Of a DNA stretch of 64,000 nucleotides, positions 53,738 to 63,577 are shown piece after piece. The stretch's first letter is position 1; every line of letters starts with the position of its first letter. Source of the DNA: an uncultured delta proteobacterium (lineage in GTDB: Bacteria; Desulfobacterota; Desulfobulbia; Desulfobulbales; Desulfocapsaceae); contig CAIUQR010000044.1 of assembly GCA_903901335.1 (NCBI GenBank), positions 1 through 64,000 of the forward strand. The letters are read 5' to 3'. Both the position numbers and the translations under genes were made by a program. Under the pieces are notes generated by a model. It was not told where the DNA came from. It did no database searches and saw only the letters and a program-made list of their open reading frames with translations.

Positions 53738-54517
53738 AAAATCCGGCAGTCTGTCGAAATACCGACCGACATCCTCGGGCTTGTGGGCATCTGAACCTGC
53801 AACGAGAGAGATTTCCCTGTCGATTGCCATCTTCACGAACTGAGCCGCCGGGAATGGTTCGCCCCGGATGGCGATGCCTGAAGTGTTGATTTCGACGCTC
53901 ATATCCTTTGCTTTCACCGCGTCGAGAAGGACCGCAACTTTGTCGATATGGCCTTGGGAAAAGCAGAGATCCGGCAGATAACGCAGTCCTGCATCCAGAT
54001 GACAGAGAAGTGTCCCGGGCAGGCAATGTACCGCTTCGATGAGTGTGTCGAAATACTGATGCAATATCCGGTCACATCCGGCCTGATTGATGGCCTTGAT
54101 GTTCCATTCTTTTCTGCTGACCAGGTTTAGGTGGTAGGGAAAATCGGGATGCCTGCAGTAATGATAGGATATGCCTATCTGATCCCAGGTCCTCTTTCCA
54201 ATCCGCTCGATCAGTTCATCCCTGCATGTTGGATTAAACCCGACTTCCACCCCGAGGCCGATCTCCAGAGAGCCGCTATAGCTTTCCCGTAACCGATCTC
54301 CCTCCCTGAAAAAGTCATCAAAATCCCTCTCGGACAGCCAGGTTGTATCAAAATAGTCAATGCCGCTTTCCATATGTTCGAGAAAGACCAGCCGGCGCAA
54401 GCCTTTTTTGATTGCCGCAAGGACATACTCCTCCATTGTTCCTGCGGCATGATGACAGAGGCAGGTGTGCACATGATTGTCGTAATGGAGATCAATGCGT
54501 ACAGGCAGTTCAGTCAT
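53720..54517 (-). CDS. PHP-domain phosphoesterase, histidinol-phosphatase (HisK) family
   Basis: The ~265-residue protein has the PHP metal-site motifs: DNHVHTCLCHH at the N-terminus, LVFLEHMESG, a GVEVGFNP segment, and a C-terminal GSDAHKPEDVGRYF. Family members hydrolyse histidinol phosphate or other phosphoesters with a trinuclear metal centre. No other his genes are near, so the substrate is open. ATG 54517 is preferred to the TTG 15 bp upstream. Confidence 0.85.
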   Translation of the reverse strand: MTELPVRIDLHYDNHVHTCLCHHAAGTMEEYVLAAIKKGLRRLVFLEHMESGIDYFDTTWLSERDFDDFFREGDRLRESYSGSLEIGLGVEVGFNPTCRDELIERIGKRTWDQIGISYHYCRHPDFPYHLNLVSRKEWNIKAINQAGCDRILHQYFDTLIEAVHCLPGTLLCHLDAGLRYLPDLCFSQGHIDKVAVLLDAVKAKDMSVEINTSGIAIRGEPFPAAQFVKMAIDREISLVAGSDAHKPEDVGRYFDRLPDFLRAYP

Positions 54518-54598
54518 GGCCAGGGAATTCAACCCGTCAGGCCGTCAGGCCGGTCAGGGAAGAAATGGAGAAAAGGGCGGAGCGGGTGACAGAAATAA

Positions 54599-54793
54599 TC
54601 AGGCATTTCCCCGGGGAAAGAAATGGAGGACACCATCGATGTCAGAGGTGTCGCAATAATGTCCCATCTCTAATTCAAGATCAATATATTCTTCTATTCC
54701 ATCGATGCGTAAGGACAGGGCAGGGCCGTTGGGAAGATGATAAATGATGGTGTTGACGCTGGTTAAATCAATAGGTGGTGCAAACAATTTCAT
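54599..54793 (-). CDS. Small hypothetical protein
   Basis: An acidic 64-residue product (MKLFAPPIDLTSVNTIIYHLPNG ... HYCDTSDIDGVLHFFPRGNA) is preceded by AAAAAGG about nine bases before the ATG. It has the composition of a real soluble protein, but no family is recognised. It is 82 bp upstream of, and co-directional with, the PHP-family gene. Confidence 0.55.
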   Translation of the reverse strand: MKLFAPPIDLTSVNTIIYHLPNGPALSLRIDGIEEYIDLELEMGHYCDTSDIDGVLHFFPRGNA

Positions 54794-55017
54794 TCGACAG
54801 ACCTTTTTCGAAAAACAGAAACCGGAAATACGGCATACCGGAAAACACATGACTCATTGCTGGAAACATATAAGGTTTTTATTGGCAAACTGCAAGCGAT
54901 ATCATCTGCGTTTGGTATTATACCCTTGAGGAGGGGTCCGTCAATCCGGCTGTGAATGTGGTTTTGATAAAAGGGCTCAGTCAATGACGTCTGCCCCGGT
55001 AATGGCTGGAAATGGGT

Positions 55018-55046
55018 TTGACACCTGAACGGTAGATGTTTAATAT
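55018..55046 (+). promoter_or_regulatory. Promoter of the YkgJ-type gene
   Basis: A perfect TTGACA (55018-55023) is followed after exactly 17 bases by TAATAT (55041-55046), about 80 bp before the start codon. Confidence 0.7.
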
Positions 55047-55128
55047 ATAAAATTCTGCGGCTCAATTGCCCTGTAATTGATACCGTTAAAACCGATGGAA
55101 TGTTGTAACCTCAATATCAGGTGAAGTA

Positions 55129-56082
55129 ATGAGTGAAAACAAGATGTCCGCCAAAGAAAAGACACTTTTTGGCCCAGAGAGAAATCCGTCCAATATTGTG
55201 CCGGAAAAGTTGACACTGGACAGCCGGTTGAAGTTTCGCTGCCATCCAGGCGTTGCCTGTTTTACTGCCTGTTGCGGTGGAATTAAAATAATTCTGACCC
55301 CGTACGATATCCTCCAGCTCACCAAACGGCTCGGGATTCCGGCTCATGAATTCCTGCATACCTATACCCATCCGACCTATCTCGAACAAACGGATATGCC
55401 CGGGGTTATGATTAAATTGAACGAAGACGATAAAAAATGTCCCTTCGTCACCCCGGCCGGCTGCACAATCTACACGGACAGGCCTACTGCCTGCAGGTAT
55501 TATCCTGTCGGTATGGCTGATTTCCATGAGGGTGGAGTCAGAGACAGTGAAGAGGTGAGTACGGCTGCGGAGGATAAATTCTTTTTCATCGTCAGGGAGG
55601 ACCACTGCAAGGGGTTTCTGGAGGACAAAGAGTGGACCGTCCGGGAATGGAGGGCGGATCAGGGTGTCGATGTCCGGGATGAAATGAATAAAGAGTGGCT
55701 GCGGCTTGTCATGCGACGGAAATCGTTTGGGCACCAGGCGACCCTGTCCGACCAGGCCAAACGCATGTTCTTTATGGCCTCGACGGATCTCGCTCATTTC
55801 AGGCGGTTTATCTTCGAGAGTTCTTTCCTGGAGACCTATGAGCTTGATCAGGAGACGATCGACAAGATCAGAGAAGATGATGTGGAATTGATGCTCTTCT
55901 CGTTTAAATATCTTGCGGCCACCCTTTTCGGGGCCCAGCAGGGGTTCAAGATCAAAGAAGAGAAGATCCAGGCCAAGGTCAAAGAAATTAAAATCCGCCA
56001 GGATGAATCGGTCGAGAAGTCCGTTCAGGAATATGAAGTACTTATGGCGGACCGTGAACGGCAGAAAAAAGAAGGGAAATAA
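55129..56082 (+). CDS. YkgJ-family cysteine-cluster protein
   Basis: The 317-residue protein carries the YkgJ (zinc- or iron-chelating CxxCC) pattern: FRCHPGVACFTACC near residues 37-50, then CPFVTPAGCTIYTDRPTACRYYPVG near residues 104-128. The C-terminal third is helical and charged, with no recognised domain. Its cellular role is unknown; the family has been linked to oxygen-sensitive metal clusters. It has its own promoter and is terminated by the bidirectional hairpin shared with the PFOR gene. Confidence 0.85.
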   Translation: MSENKMSAKEKTLFGPERNPSNIVPEKLTLDSRLKFRCHPGVACFTACCGGIKIILTPYDILQLTKRLGIPAHEFLHTYTHPTYLEQTDMPGVMIKLNEDDKKCPFVTPAGCTIYTDRPTACRYYPVGMADFHEGGVRDSEEVSTAAEDKFFFIVREDHCKGFLEDKEWTVREWRADQGVDVRDEMNKEWLRLVMRRKSFGHQATLSDQAKRMFFMASTDLAHFRRFIFESSFLETYELDQETIDKIREDDVELMLFSFKYLAATLFGAQQGFKIKEEKIQAKVKEIKIRQDESVEKSVQEYEVLMADRERQKKEGK

Positions 56083-56123
56083 CAAGTCTGCAGAGGGTTG
56101 TTGTTTCTCGACAGAGAGCGAGT

Positions 56124-56165
56124 AAAAGAGGGGCCGTGGGTGTATCCCATGGCCCCTCTTTTTTT
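56124..56165. terminator. Bidirectional intrinsic terminator
   Basis: AAAAGAGGGGCC pairs with GGCCCCTCTTTT, with an inner GTGGG/CCCAT stem and a short loop, followed by a T-run on the plus strand and TTTTACTC on the minus strand. It lies between two convergent genes. Confidence 0.9.
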
Positions 56166-56175
56166 GCCTGCTGTT

Positions 56176-56201
56176 CCCCCTGCCTTTCATCGTGCAGGGG
56201 G
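56176..56201. repeat. Second hairpin in the convergent region
   Basis: CCCCCTGC and GCAGGGGG form a perfect 8-bp stem with a 10-base loop, immediately past the PFOR stop on the minus strand. It may assist termination or protect the mRNA 3' end. Confidence 0.6.
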
Positions 56202-56207
56202 TGAGTT

Positions 56208-59200
56208 TTACTCTTTTTCCGGCTCCAGGGCCAGGGCACGGCCTTTCAGGAACTTCCAGGACTTGAGGACGTCCTTCTGGGAGAGCGCCATCAGCTCATC
56301 GGCATGTTCAGGGTTGACCAGCTTCAGCGAGCGATAACGGTTCTCGCCCATGGCGTATTCGTCAAAGGAGATGGTAGGCTCCTTGGAGTCGATGGTCAAC
56401 GGGTTTTTTCCCTGCTCTTCCAAATCGGGGTTGTACCTGTACAACGGCCAGTGACCGCACTGAACAGCTTTGGTCTGCTGCTCGAAGCCTTTTTCCATAT
56501 TGATGCCGTGATTAATGCAGTGGGCATAGGCAATGATCAGGGATGGTCCGTCATAGGCCTCAGCCTCGTTGATGGCCTTGATGGTCTGGGCAGGGTTGGC
56601 ACCCAGGGCGATCTTGGCCACATAGACATTGCCATAGGTGGCAAAGATCATGCCCATGTCCTTCTTCGGCATTCTCTTGCCGCCGGCGGCAAACTGGGCC
56701 GTGGCTGCTCGCGGAGTGGATTTGGACATCTGGCCGCCGGTATTGGAATACACCTCGGTATCCAGAACCATGACGTTGACATTCTGGCCGGAGGCAAGAA
56801 CGTGGTCGAGCCCGCCGTAACCGATATCGTAGGCCCAGCCGTCACCGCCCAGGATCCATACCGATTTTTTCACCAGATAATCGGCCACATGAAAGAGACG
56901 TTTGGCGATGACACTGTTGTTAGCTGCCAGTTTTTCCTTCAGGGCAGCAACACGGCCCCGCTGGACTTCAATTTCGGACTGGGTCTTCTGCGACGCCTTC
57001 AGGATTGCGTCTGCCATATCACCGGTGATGATATTTTCGGCAACTGCGACATCAAGGAGTTCTCCGGCTTGAGAGGTCAGTTTATCCACTGAAGCGCGCA
57101 TGCCGAGACCGAACTCGGCGTTGTCCTCGAACAGCGAGTTGGCCCAGGAGGGGCCGCGTCCATCTGCCCGTTTGCAGTATGGTGTGGTCGGCAGGTTGCC
57201 GCCATAGATAGAAGAACAGCCGGTGGCATTGGCGGCCAGCATCCTGTCGCCGAAGAGCTGGGAGATCAGTTTGACGTAAGGGGTTTCACCGCAGCCGGAA
57301 CAGGCACCGGAGAACTCGAACAGCGGGCGCATCAGCTGGCTTCCCTTGATGGTGGCCGGGTTGATCTTGCCCGGATCCATCTCCGGCAGACCGAGGAAAA
57401 AGTTGACGTTCTTGGCCTGAACCGTGCGGAGTTCTTCGGTATTCGGGATCATCTCCAGGGCTTTAGTCTTGGCCGGGCAGACCCTGACGCAGAGGGTACA
57501 GCCGCAGCAGTCGGCGCTGAAGACCTGGACGATAAACTTCGATCCCTTGAATTCTTTCCCGACTGCATCTTTTGACAGGAAGGCCTCCGGCGCCCCGGAT
57601 AGATCCGAGGCAATCTTGATCCGGATGGCGGCATGCGGGCAGACCAGTGAACACTGCCCGCACTGGATACAGTTGTCGTTAATCCAGCGGGGAACGGAGA
57701 CCGCGATATTGCGTTTTTCATACTGGGTTGTGCCTGTCGGCCAAGTCCCGTCGGCGGGGATCTGGGAGACCTTCAACTGGTCGCCTTTGCCTTCGATCAT
57801 CTTGGCGGTAACCTCTTTGACGAAGTCCGGGGCATCCGCAGGGACGGTCGGGGGGATCTGATGGCCGTCGGTTGAAGCGCTGAGTTTGACCTGAACGATA
57901 TTTTTAATCGCCGTATCGACCGCGTCGTAATTCATCTTAACAACTTTCTCGCCCTTCTTCCCGTAGGTCTTTTTGATTGCCTTTTTGATGGCTGCAATCG
58001 CCTCCTCCTGGGTCAGAATACCGGAGATCATGAAAAAGGCGGTCTGCATGATCATATTGATCCGGGCACCGAGACCGAGGGCCAGACCCAGGGAAACGGC
58101 GTCAATGATATAGAATTTGGCATTCTTGTTGATCAGATCCCGCTGCACCCTGTCAGGGAGTTTGCTCCAGATGGTGTCGGCATCAAAATTGGTGGTGAGC
58201 AGGAAGGTGCCGCCATTGTCCAGGTTGCAGAGCATGTCATATTGATCCACGAAGGTGAAGTTATGACAGGCGATGAAGTTGGCCTTGTTGATCAGGTAGG
58301 GAGCGACTACCGGGTTCTTGCCGAAACGCAGGTGGCTGGTGGTGATGGAACCGGATTTTTTCGAATCATAGACAAAATAGCCTTGGGCGGAGTTGTCCGT
58401 CTCCGTGCCGATGATCTTGATGGTGTTTTTGTTGGCGCCTACGGTACCGTCGGAACCGAGACCGAAGAACATGGCCCGATAGACGTCCTTTCCTTCGATA
58501 TTCAAGGTTGGATCATAGGTAAGGCTGGAGAAGGTGACATCGTCATGGGGGCCGACGCAGAATTTATTCTTCGGGGCCATGGCGGCCATGTTGTCAAAGA
58601 CGGCCTTGGCCATGGCCGGGGTGAATTCGGCCGAGCCGAGCCCATACCGCCCGGACAGGATCATCGGCATGTAGGCGGCGCTGTTGGCTTCGATTGCCTC
58701 TCCGACTGCAGCGCGGACATCCAGGTAGAGTGGGTCTCCGGGTGCGCCCGGCTCTTTCGTCCGGTCAAGGACCGTGATTCGCTCAACCGTCGTCGGTAGC
58801 GCATTGACCATGGCCTTGCAGTCGAACGGACGGTAGAGACGGACGATGACCATACCTACTTTTTGGCCCTGGGCAGCCAGATAATCGATGGTAGCCGCCA
58901 CCACTTCGCAACCTGAGGCCATCATAACCACAACATCCGTTGCATCCGGAGCGCCGTGGTAATCGAACAGATGGTATTGACGACCGGTCAGGGAAGCGAA
59001 CTTGTCCATGTTTTCCTGGATGATCGCCGGAACGACGTTATAATACTTGTTGACGGTCTCGCGACCGGTAAAATAGACATCGGGGTTCTGGGCTGTGCCG
59101 CGGATGGTCGGACGGTCCGGGGTCATGGCCCTCTGTCTGTGGGCGAAGACGAGGTCTTCATCGATCATCTCGCGCATATCGTCGAAGGTGACTTCCTCAA

Positions 59201-59747
59201 CCTTCTGGATCTCGTGCGAGGTCCGGAATCCGTCAAAGAAGTGGACAAAGGGGATACGTGACTGCAAGGAGGCCTGAGTGGCGATCAGCGACATGTCCAT
59301 ACATTCCTGAACATTCTGGGAGCAGAGCATGCCCCAGCCTGTCTGTCGGGCTGCATACACGTCACTGTGGTCGCCGAAAATCGAGAGGCCCTGGCAGGCG
59401 ATGGCGCGAGCCGTCACATGAAAGACCGCCGGGGTAAGCTCGCCGGCGATTTTATACATGTCGGGTATCATCAGCAGGAGTCCCTGGGAGGCGGTAAAGG
59501 TGGTGCAGAGTGCACCCGTGGCAAGCGATCCGTGGATTGAGCCGGCAACCCCTGCCTCTGACTGCATCTGGGTTACAACCGGAACCGACCCCCAGATGTT
59601 TTTCTGCATAACGGCTGCCTTTGAATCCGCCTCAGCGGCCATCGGCGAAGACGGTGTGATCGGGTAGATTGTTATGACCTCGCTGGTGGCATAGGCGACA
59701 TGGGTACAGGCCTGGTTTCCATCGATTGTGACCATTTTCCGCGACAT
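56208..59747 (-). CDS. nifJ: Pyruvate:ferredoxin oxidoreductase, single chain
   Basis: The 1179-residue homodimeric-type PFOR oxidises pyruvate and CoA to acetyl-CoA and CO2 with reduction of ferredoxin. Domain order is complete: N-terminal pyrimidine-binding region (TSEVITIYPITPSSPMAAEAD), domains II-III, the ferredoxin domain with CIQCGQCSLVCP (near residue 690) and CCGCTLCVRVCP (near 745), then the proximal-cluster and TPP-binding domain with CSGCGETPY and GDGWAYDIGYGGLDH (near 965). CAAGGAGA precedes the ATG. It feeds low-potential electrons to ferredoxin, which the Hdr system could use. Confidence 0.97.
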   Translation of the reverse strand: MSRKMVTIDGNQACTHVAYATSEVITIYPITPSSPMAAEADSKAAVMQKNIWGSVPVVTQMQSEAGVAGSIHGSLATGALCTTFTASQGLLLMIPDMYKIAGELTPAVFHVTARAIACQGLSIFGDHSDVYAARQTGWGMLCSQNVQECMDMSLIATQASLQSRIPFVHFFDGFRTSHEIQKVEEVTFDDMREMIDEDLVFAHRQRAMTPDRPTIRGTAQNPDVYFTGRETVNKYYNVVPAIIQENMDKFASLTGRQYHLFDYHGAPDATDVVVMMASGCEVVAATIDYLAAQGQKVGMVIVRLYRPFDCKAMVNALPTTVERITVLDRTKEPGAPGDPLYLDVRAAVGEAIEANSAAYMPMILSGRYGLGSAEFTPAMAKAVFDNMAAMAPKNKFCVGPHDDVTFSSLTYDPTLNIEGKDVYRAMFFGLGSDGTVGANKNTIKIIGTETDNSAQGYFVYDSKKSGSITTSHLRFGKNPVVAPYLINKANFIACHNFTFVDQYDMLCNLDNGGTFLLTTNFDADTIWSKLPDRVQRDLINKNAKFYIIDAVSLGLALGLGARINMIMQTAFFMISGILTQEEAIAAIKKAIKKTYGKKGEKVVKMNYDAVDTAIKNIVQVKLSASTDGHQIPPTVPADAPDFVKEVTAKMIEGKGDQLKVSQIPADGTWPTGTTQYEKRNIAVSVPRWINDNCIQCGQCSLVCPHAAIRIKIASDLSGAPEAFLSKDAVGKEFKGSKFIVQVFSADCCGCTLCVRVCPAKTKALEMIPNTEELRTVQAKNVNFFLGLPEMDPGKINPATIKGSQLMRPLFEFSGACSGCGETPYVKLISQLFGDRMLAANATGCSSIYGGNLPTTPYCKRADGRGPSWANSLFEDNAEFGLGMRASVDKLTSQAGELLDVAVAENIITGDMADAILKASQKTQSEIEVQRGRVAALKEKLAANNSVIAKRLFHVADYLVKKSVWILGGDGWAYDIGYGGLDHVLASGQNVNVMVLDTEVYSNTGGQMSKSTPRAATAQFAAGGKRMPKKDMGMIFATYGNVYVAKIALGANPAQTIKAINEAEAYDGPSLIIAYAHCINHGINMEKGFEQQTKAVQCGHWPLYRYNPDLEEQGKNPLTIDSKEPTISFDEYAMGENRYRSLKLVNPEHADELMALSQKDVLKSWKFLKGRALALEPEKE

Positions 59748-60525
59748 GGTTTTCTCCTTGGTAGGTAAGTGTAATTTCAGTTTTTCTTTTTTAATACTGC
59801 GTTTGTTGCGTTTTCTGCTCCAGAGAGGAAGGAATCACCGGGCAGATATTGCAGAGGATGTGATTTTCGCTAAATTAACACCGTTACTGTCTGTCAATTT
59901 TTTAAGATTAATCAATCAGTGACAATACAAAAGTAATCGTATAGTTACGAAGTCTTATATTCTTGCCGACTCAATAAAAAGAAACTCCTTCCGTCAAAGA
60001 ATAAAACTCCGTTTTTACTTGTATGCTAGTATAATACACTGGAAAAATTACATAAAAAATTTTGAAAGAAATAATAAATACCATATAAAAGAACATTGTT
60101 ATCCCTCCCGTTTTATGCAAAGGCCTTTTATTTGTCAAGGAAAAAATCTTCAACAGATGTCCGACCGGCATGACTAAATCATATCCAACAATTTAATAAT
60201 GCGATACAAAATCTCTATGCAACTTATTGGCTGAACAGACAATGCGTGAAAGAATAATTTCGGCTATATTTTGTTTGGGGAAAAAAGAAAGATCAACCTC
60301 GTTCTGGAACCTCTTGGCAAAGCAGTTAACCCTTCGTTAATAAATAATGTTGATTTCAAGGGAAGAGTCAGTCACTATAGAATATTCTCTTTCTCTGTGC
60401 AAGTTTTGAAATTGATCGGAAGTCTGAAGGGTTAGGGCGTCGGATGTGTGTACTTATTTTTTTTTAGTATAATCTGATAATTGTTTGATCGATATAAATA
60501 TTTTTCGAAAACCAAAAAAATATTG
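59748..60525. other. AT-rich 0.78-kb region between divergent PFOR and pabBC genes
   Basis: No gene is supported. It must hold promoters in both directions. On the minus strand a perfect TTGACA lies at 59897-59892 with a poor -10 (TTTAGC) after 17 bases. On the plus strand TATAAT occurs at 60468-60473, 53 bp before the PabBC start, without a good -35. The rest is simply AT-rich, with another TATAAT near 60030. Long leaders or a regulator site are possible. Confidence 0.5.
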
Positions 60526-62442
60526 ATGAAAACCATTACGAATAATACCTTGACTCGATTTCTTCATTTTCTGTCGGAATATGAGCAGTTTGTCTTTCTT
60601 GATACGGCAAAACCCGATGTAGAAAACACAACCTCGATGCTCTTTCTGAATCCGGTCCAAAGGTTGAAGTGCCGTCAGGGTGAGGATACACAGGGATTTC
60701 TCGATAAAATTACGTTGTTCCAGAAAGACGGGTTTTTCCTTGCCGGTTGGATAAGTTATGAATTCGGCTACATGCTTGAGAGCGTTCTCCAAGGTCTCCT
60801 CTGCCGTCCCGGTGATAAAGGGGCACTGCTTGCCGATCTCGGGGTCTTTCAAAAAAGATATACGTTTGATCACATATCCGGGGATTCGGATTTCCCGGAG
60901 CTGAAGGAGAATGGTCCTTCTCCCTCTTCCTACAGTATTGCGAATGTGACCCTGTCTCAAGGCCGCGAAGAATATCTGCGGGCCATCCGGAGAATCCTTG
61001 ACTATATCAGTGCCGGCGACACATATCAGGTCAACTATACGTTGAAACTCCTTTTTGAATTTTCCGGCTCGGCCGCACACCTCTACAGGGATCTGCGCCG
61101 GAATCAATCTGTTTCCTACGGCGCCTATATGCGTTGGGGCGACGAGCAGGTCCTCTCATTTTCTCCTGAACTCTTCTTCAGAAAGACGCATGATTCCGTA
61201 ATGGTCCGGCCGATGAAAGGCACCATGAAAAGAGGGAGGACACTTACTGAGGATGAAAAAAATTGCCTGTTTCTTTCCTCGGACATCAAAAATCGCAGTG
61301 AGAACGTGATGATCGTCGACCTGCTGCGAAACGATCTTGGCCGGCTGATGCATTTCACTGATAATGGAGATGTCAGCGTCAGGTCATTGTTTGATGTGGA
61401 GGTCTATGAGACCCTGCTGCAGATGACCTCGACGATAACGGCCACAACGGCAGCAGAGTCTCTGAACCGGATTTCACTGGTCGATTTTCTCAAGGCCCTC
61501 TTTCCCTGCGGATCGGTGACCGGGGCGCCGAAGATCCGGACCATGCAGATTATCAATGAGCTGGAAAAGGACAGGCGTGGGATCTACACCGGGGCGATCG
61601 GCTATCTGAGCCCGGCCGGAGAGGCGATGTTCAATGTCCCTATCCGTACGGTCGTTCTTCATGGCAATCATGGCGAGATGGGCATCGGTTCGGGGATCGT
61701 GTATGATTCGGATCCGGAACAGGAGTGGCAGGAATGCCTGCTGAAGGGCAGGTTTTTAACCAGCCCGGCGCCCGAATTCCAGCTCATTGAGACGCTCCTG
61801 CACCATCCGGACCAGGGATACTTCCTTTTGGAGGAGCATCTGCAGAGACTGCAGGCCTCGGCCTCCTATTTTCTGTTCTCCTGTGACCCCGCTCTGATCA
61901 GAGAAAACCTGCTGGCTGAGAGCCGCAATTTTGCAGGGAACTGTATGCGGGTGAGGGTTACTTTAGCCAAGGATGGCACTCTTGCGATCTCCTCGGTGAA
62001 CTGTGATGAACCTGTGGATCTTTGGCTGCCCGATCAACCTGCCGAAGAGATGGTCGAGCTGCCGCGGATCAGCTTTTCCGGGACACGGACGGATGCGCAG
62101 TCGTCCTGGTTGTATCACAAAACAACGAAGCGTGAGCTCTATGACCGGGAATTGGTCCGAGCGAGGGAAAAGGGCCTTTTTGACATCTGTTTTTGCAACA
62201 GGGACGGTGAGGTGACGGAGGGGTGTATTACCAATATCATCCTCTGTAAGGATGGTTCCTATTGTACCCCAGCAGTCCAGTCCGGACTGCTGGCGGGAGT
62301 GATGCGGGACAGACTCCTGCGGGACCGGGAAAGGCCGCTTGTGGAGAGGGCGATCACCATCGAAGATATCAGAACTGCCGACGCCCTTTTCCTGTGTAAT
62401 TCCGTGCGCGGGGTGGTGCAGGTCCGGCTTACGGAAAACTGA
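60526..62442 (+). CDS. pabBC: PabB-PabC fusion (aminodeoxychorismate synthase/lyase)
   Basis: The 638-residue protein fuses component I of aminodeoxychorismate synthase to aminodeoxychorismate lyase, giving p-aminobenzoate for folate. The PabB half shows GDTYQVNYTLKL, FSPELFFRK, RPMKGTMKRG, IVDLLRNDLGR and GSVTGAPKIRTMQII (catalytic lysine in the PMKGT region). The PabC half (~residues 435-638) shows LIETLLHHPDQGYFLLEEHLQRL, HKTTKRELYD with the PLP lysine, and EGCITNIIL. ATG 60526 is used; TTG 60481 is also in frame. Glutaminase PabA is not nearby. Confidence 0.93.
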   Translation: MKTITNNTLTRFLHFLSEYEQFVFLDTAKPDVENTTSMLFLNPVQRLKCRQGEDTQGFLDKITLFQKDGFFLAGWISYEFGYMLESVLQGLLCRPGDKGALLADLGVFQKRYTFDHISGDSDFPELKENGPSPSSYSIANVTLSQGREEYLRAIRRILDYISAGDTYQVNYTLKLLFEFSGSAAHLYRDLRRNQSVSYGAYMRWGDEQVLSFSPELFFRKTHDSVMVRPMKGTMKRGRTLTEDEKNCLFLSSDIKNRSENVMIVDLLRNDLGRLMHFTDNGDVSVRSLFDVEVYETLLQMTSTITATTAAESLNRISLVDFLKALFPCGSVTGAPKIRTMQIINELEKDRRGIYTGAIGYLSPAGEAMFNVPIRTVVLHGNHGEMGIGSGIVYDSDPEQEWQECLLKGRFLTSPAPEFQLIETLLHHPDQGYFLLEEHLQRLQASASYFLFSCDPALIRENLLAESRNFAGNCMRVRVTLAKDGTLAISSVNCDEPVDLWLPDQPAEEMVELPRISFSGTRTDAQSSWLYHKTTKRELYDRELVRAREKGLFDICFCNRDGEVTEGCITNIILCKDGSYCTPAVQSGLLAGVMRDRLLRDRERPLVERAITIEDIRTADALFLCNSVRGVVQVRLTEN

Positions 62443-62448
62443 AATATG

Positions 62449-62958
62449 TCAATGCAGAACAGTCTTGTCTTCTTCGGGGGTGATTAATACCGGCGGGATG
62501 ATCAGGCCATGTTGTTCACCCAGCATCCGGATCATGGTCATGAAGGTGGAGGGGAGCGGGATTTCTCTGTCATTGACCAGGAGGCCCAGTTCGGCCGCCC
62601 TGATCAGGTTCGCGGAGCTGTCGCGTCCCGCCTGGCTGTCGCACAAGGTCTGGATACGAAGGGCATCGGTAATGTTCTCTCTGAGAGCGGGGAGATCCTC
62701 GGCCAGGCCGAGCAATTCCTGCTCTATCAGCGCACCGTTTTCCTGTCGGAAGGTCTGGAATTTTTCCTCCGGGTTCTGGGAGCCGAAGAGTTCATTGGTA
62801 ATAGCCCCTGCCAGCATGGAGAGATAAACGATATCCTTTCCTGTAAACTTTTTCCCGAGCAGGGTGCGCAGTTCCTTGAAAAGAATCATCTGGACGAGTC
62901 CTACGCCTTCATGCAGGACCGTGAGTAGCTGAGATTTGTTGTGGGTATCCGGATCCAT
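62449..62958 (-). CDS. Conserved-looking hypothetical protein
   Basis: The 169-residue soluble protein is mostly helical (GVGLVQMILFKELRTLL, DIVYLSMLAGAITNELFG) and has no recognised domain, signal peptide or cysteine cluster. It lies 6 bp downstream of the YbeD-like gene and is co-directional, so the two probably share a transcript. It converges with pabBC with a 6-bp gap. Confidence 0.75.
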   Translation of the reverse strand: MDPDTHNKSQLLTVLHEGVGLVQMILFKELRTLLGKKFTGKDIVYLSMLAGAITNELFGSQNPEEKFQTFRQENGALIEQELLGLAEDLPALRENITDALRIQTLCDSQAGRDSSANLIRAAELGLLVNDREIPLPSTFMTMIRMLGEQHGLIIPPVLITPEEDKTVLH

Positions 62959-62964
62959 GATTTT

Positions 62965-63255
62965 TCAGAGTACAAGTTTAACGGCTGGATGGCTGACCAG
63001 CGACTGGTAAATTTCCAGACGCATTGCCTCATCTTTGACTTCAAGTTCTGCAGTAAAGCTCCAGTACGCTCCCCGGGAACTTGAACGGGACGGGGAAATC
63101 TGCACCGGAAAAGGGGTGCAGGCAGTAATGATTGCCTCGCGGATTAATTCCGGGTCCTTGCCGATAACCGTATAAAACCAGAGACAGGGGTAAGCGATTT
63201 CAGGCTTCCTGTCGCACGCGGAAGAGCGTTTTTCTTCTGAGGTATCAGTATCCAT
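62965..63255 (-). CDS. YbeD/DUF493-family small protein
   Basis: The 96-residue protein follows the DUF493 pattern: a YPCLWFYTVIGKDPELIREAIITACT segment (FPC..F..KVIG in family members), then SSSRGAYWSFTAELEVKDEAMRLEIYQSLVSHPAVKLVL at the C-terminus, as in the ACT-like fold of YbeD. Function in the family is unknown; regulatory or lipoate-linked roles have been proposed for YbeD. Confidence 0.8.
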   Translation of the reverse strand: MDTDTSEEKRSSACDRKPEIAYPCLWFYTVIGKDPELIREAIITACTPFPVQISPSRSSSRGAYWSFTAELEVKDEAMRLEIYQSLVSHPAVKLVL

Positions 63256-63354
63256 ATGGTGTTACCGGAACAAGAGAGAATCGTGGTTTCGGGTCGCAGA
63301 TGCCTGATTATTAACGACCGTCGGCATAAGAGTCAAGACAAAGGAGCACCTTTG

Positions 63355-63573
63355 ATGGAAAAGAATTTTCGTGCATTATCGATGACTGAGTGTATAAATG
63401 GGGGTGAAAAATGTTATGATACAGCAGTATGTGCCTTTGCATGCGTTCTATTCAGAGTGTTTTCGGTAGTTTTTTTCAATAAGGTCCTGTCCCGTTCGGA
63501 TGGAAGGAAAGGCCTTTTTCAAAAGGAGTGCCAGGATAGTTTGCTAATTCCAGGCATTGTATACTGCAGGTGA
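63355..63573 (+). CDS. Possible small ORF upstream of the PAS-domain gene
   Basis: A 72-codon frame starts with ATG eight bases after AAAGGAG and stops five bases before the next gene, a spacing typical of coupled genes. The translation (MEKNFRALSMTECINGG, then a hydrophobic stretch AFACVLFRVFSVVFF) has no recognised family and the codon pattern is not compelling. It may be a leader ORF or chance. Confidence 0.3.
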   Translation: MEKNFRALSMTECINGGEKCYDTAVCAFACVLFRVFSVVFFNKVLSRSDGRKGLFQKECQDSLLIPGIVYCR

Positions 63574-63577
63574 GGCG

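Noticed and set aside
59971..60171. Minus-strand open frame in the AT-rich spacer upstream of the PFOR gene
   Set aside because: Hydrophobic low-complexity translation typical of AT-rich non-coding DNA, with no ribosome-binding site.
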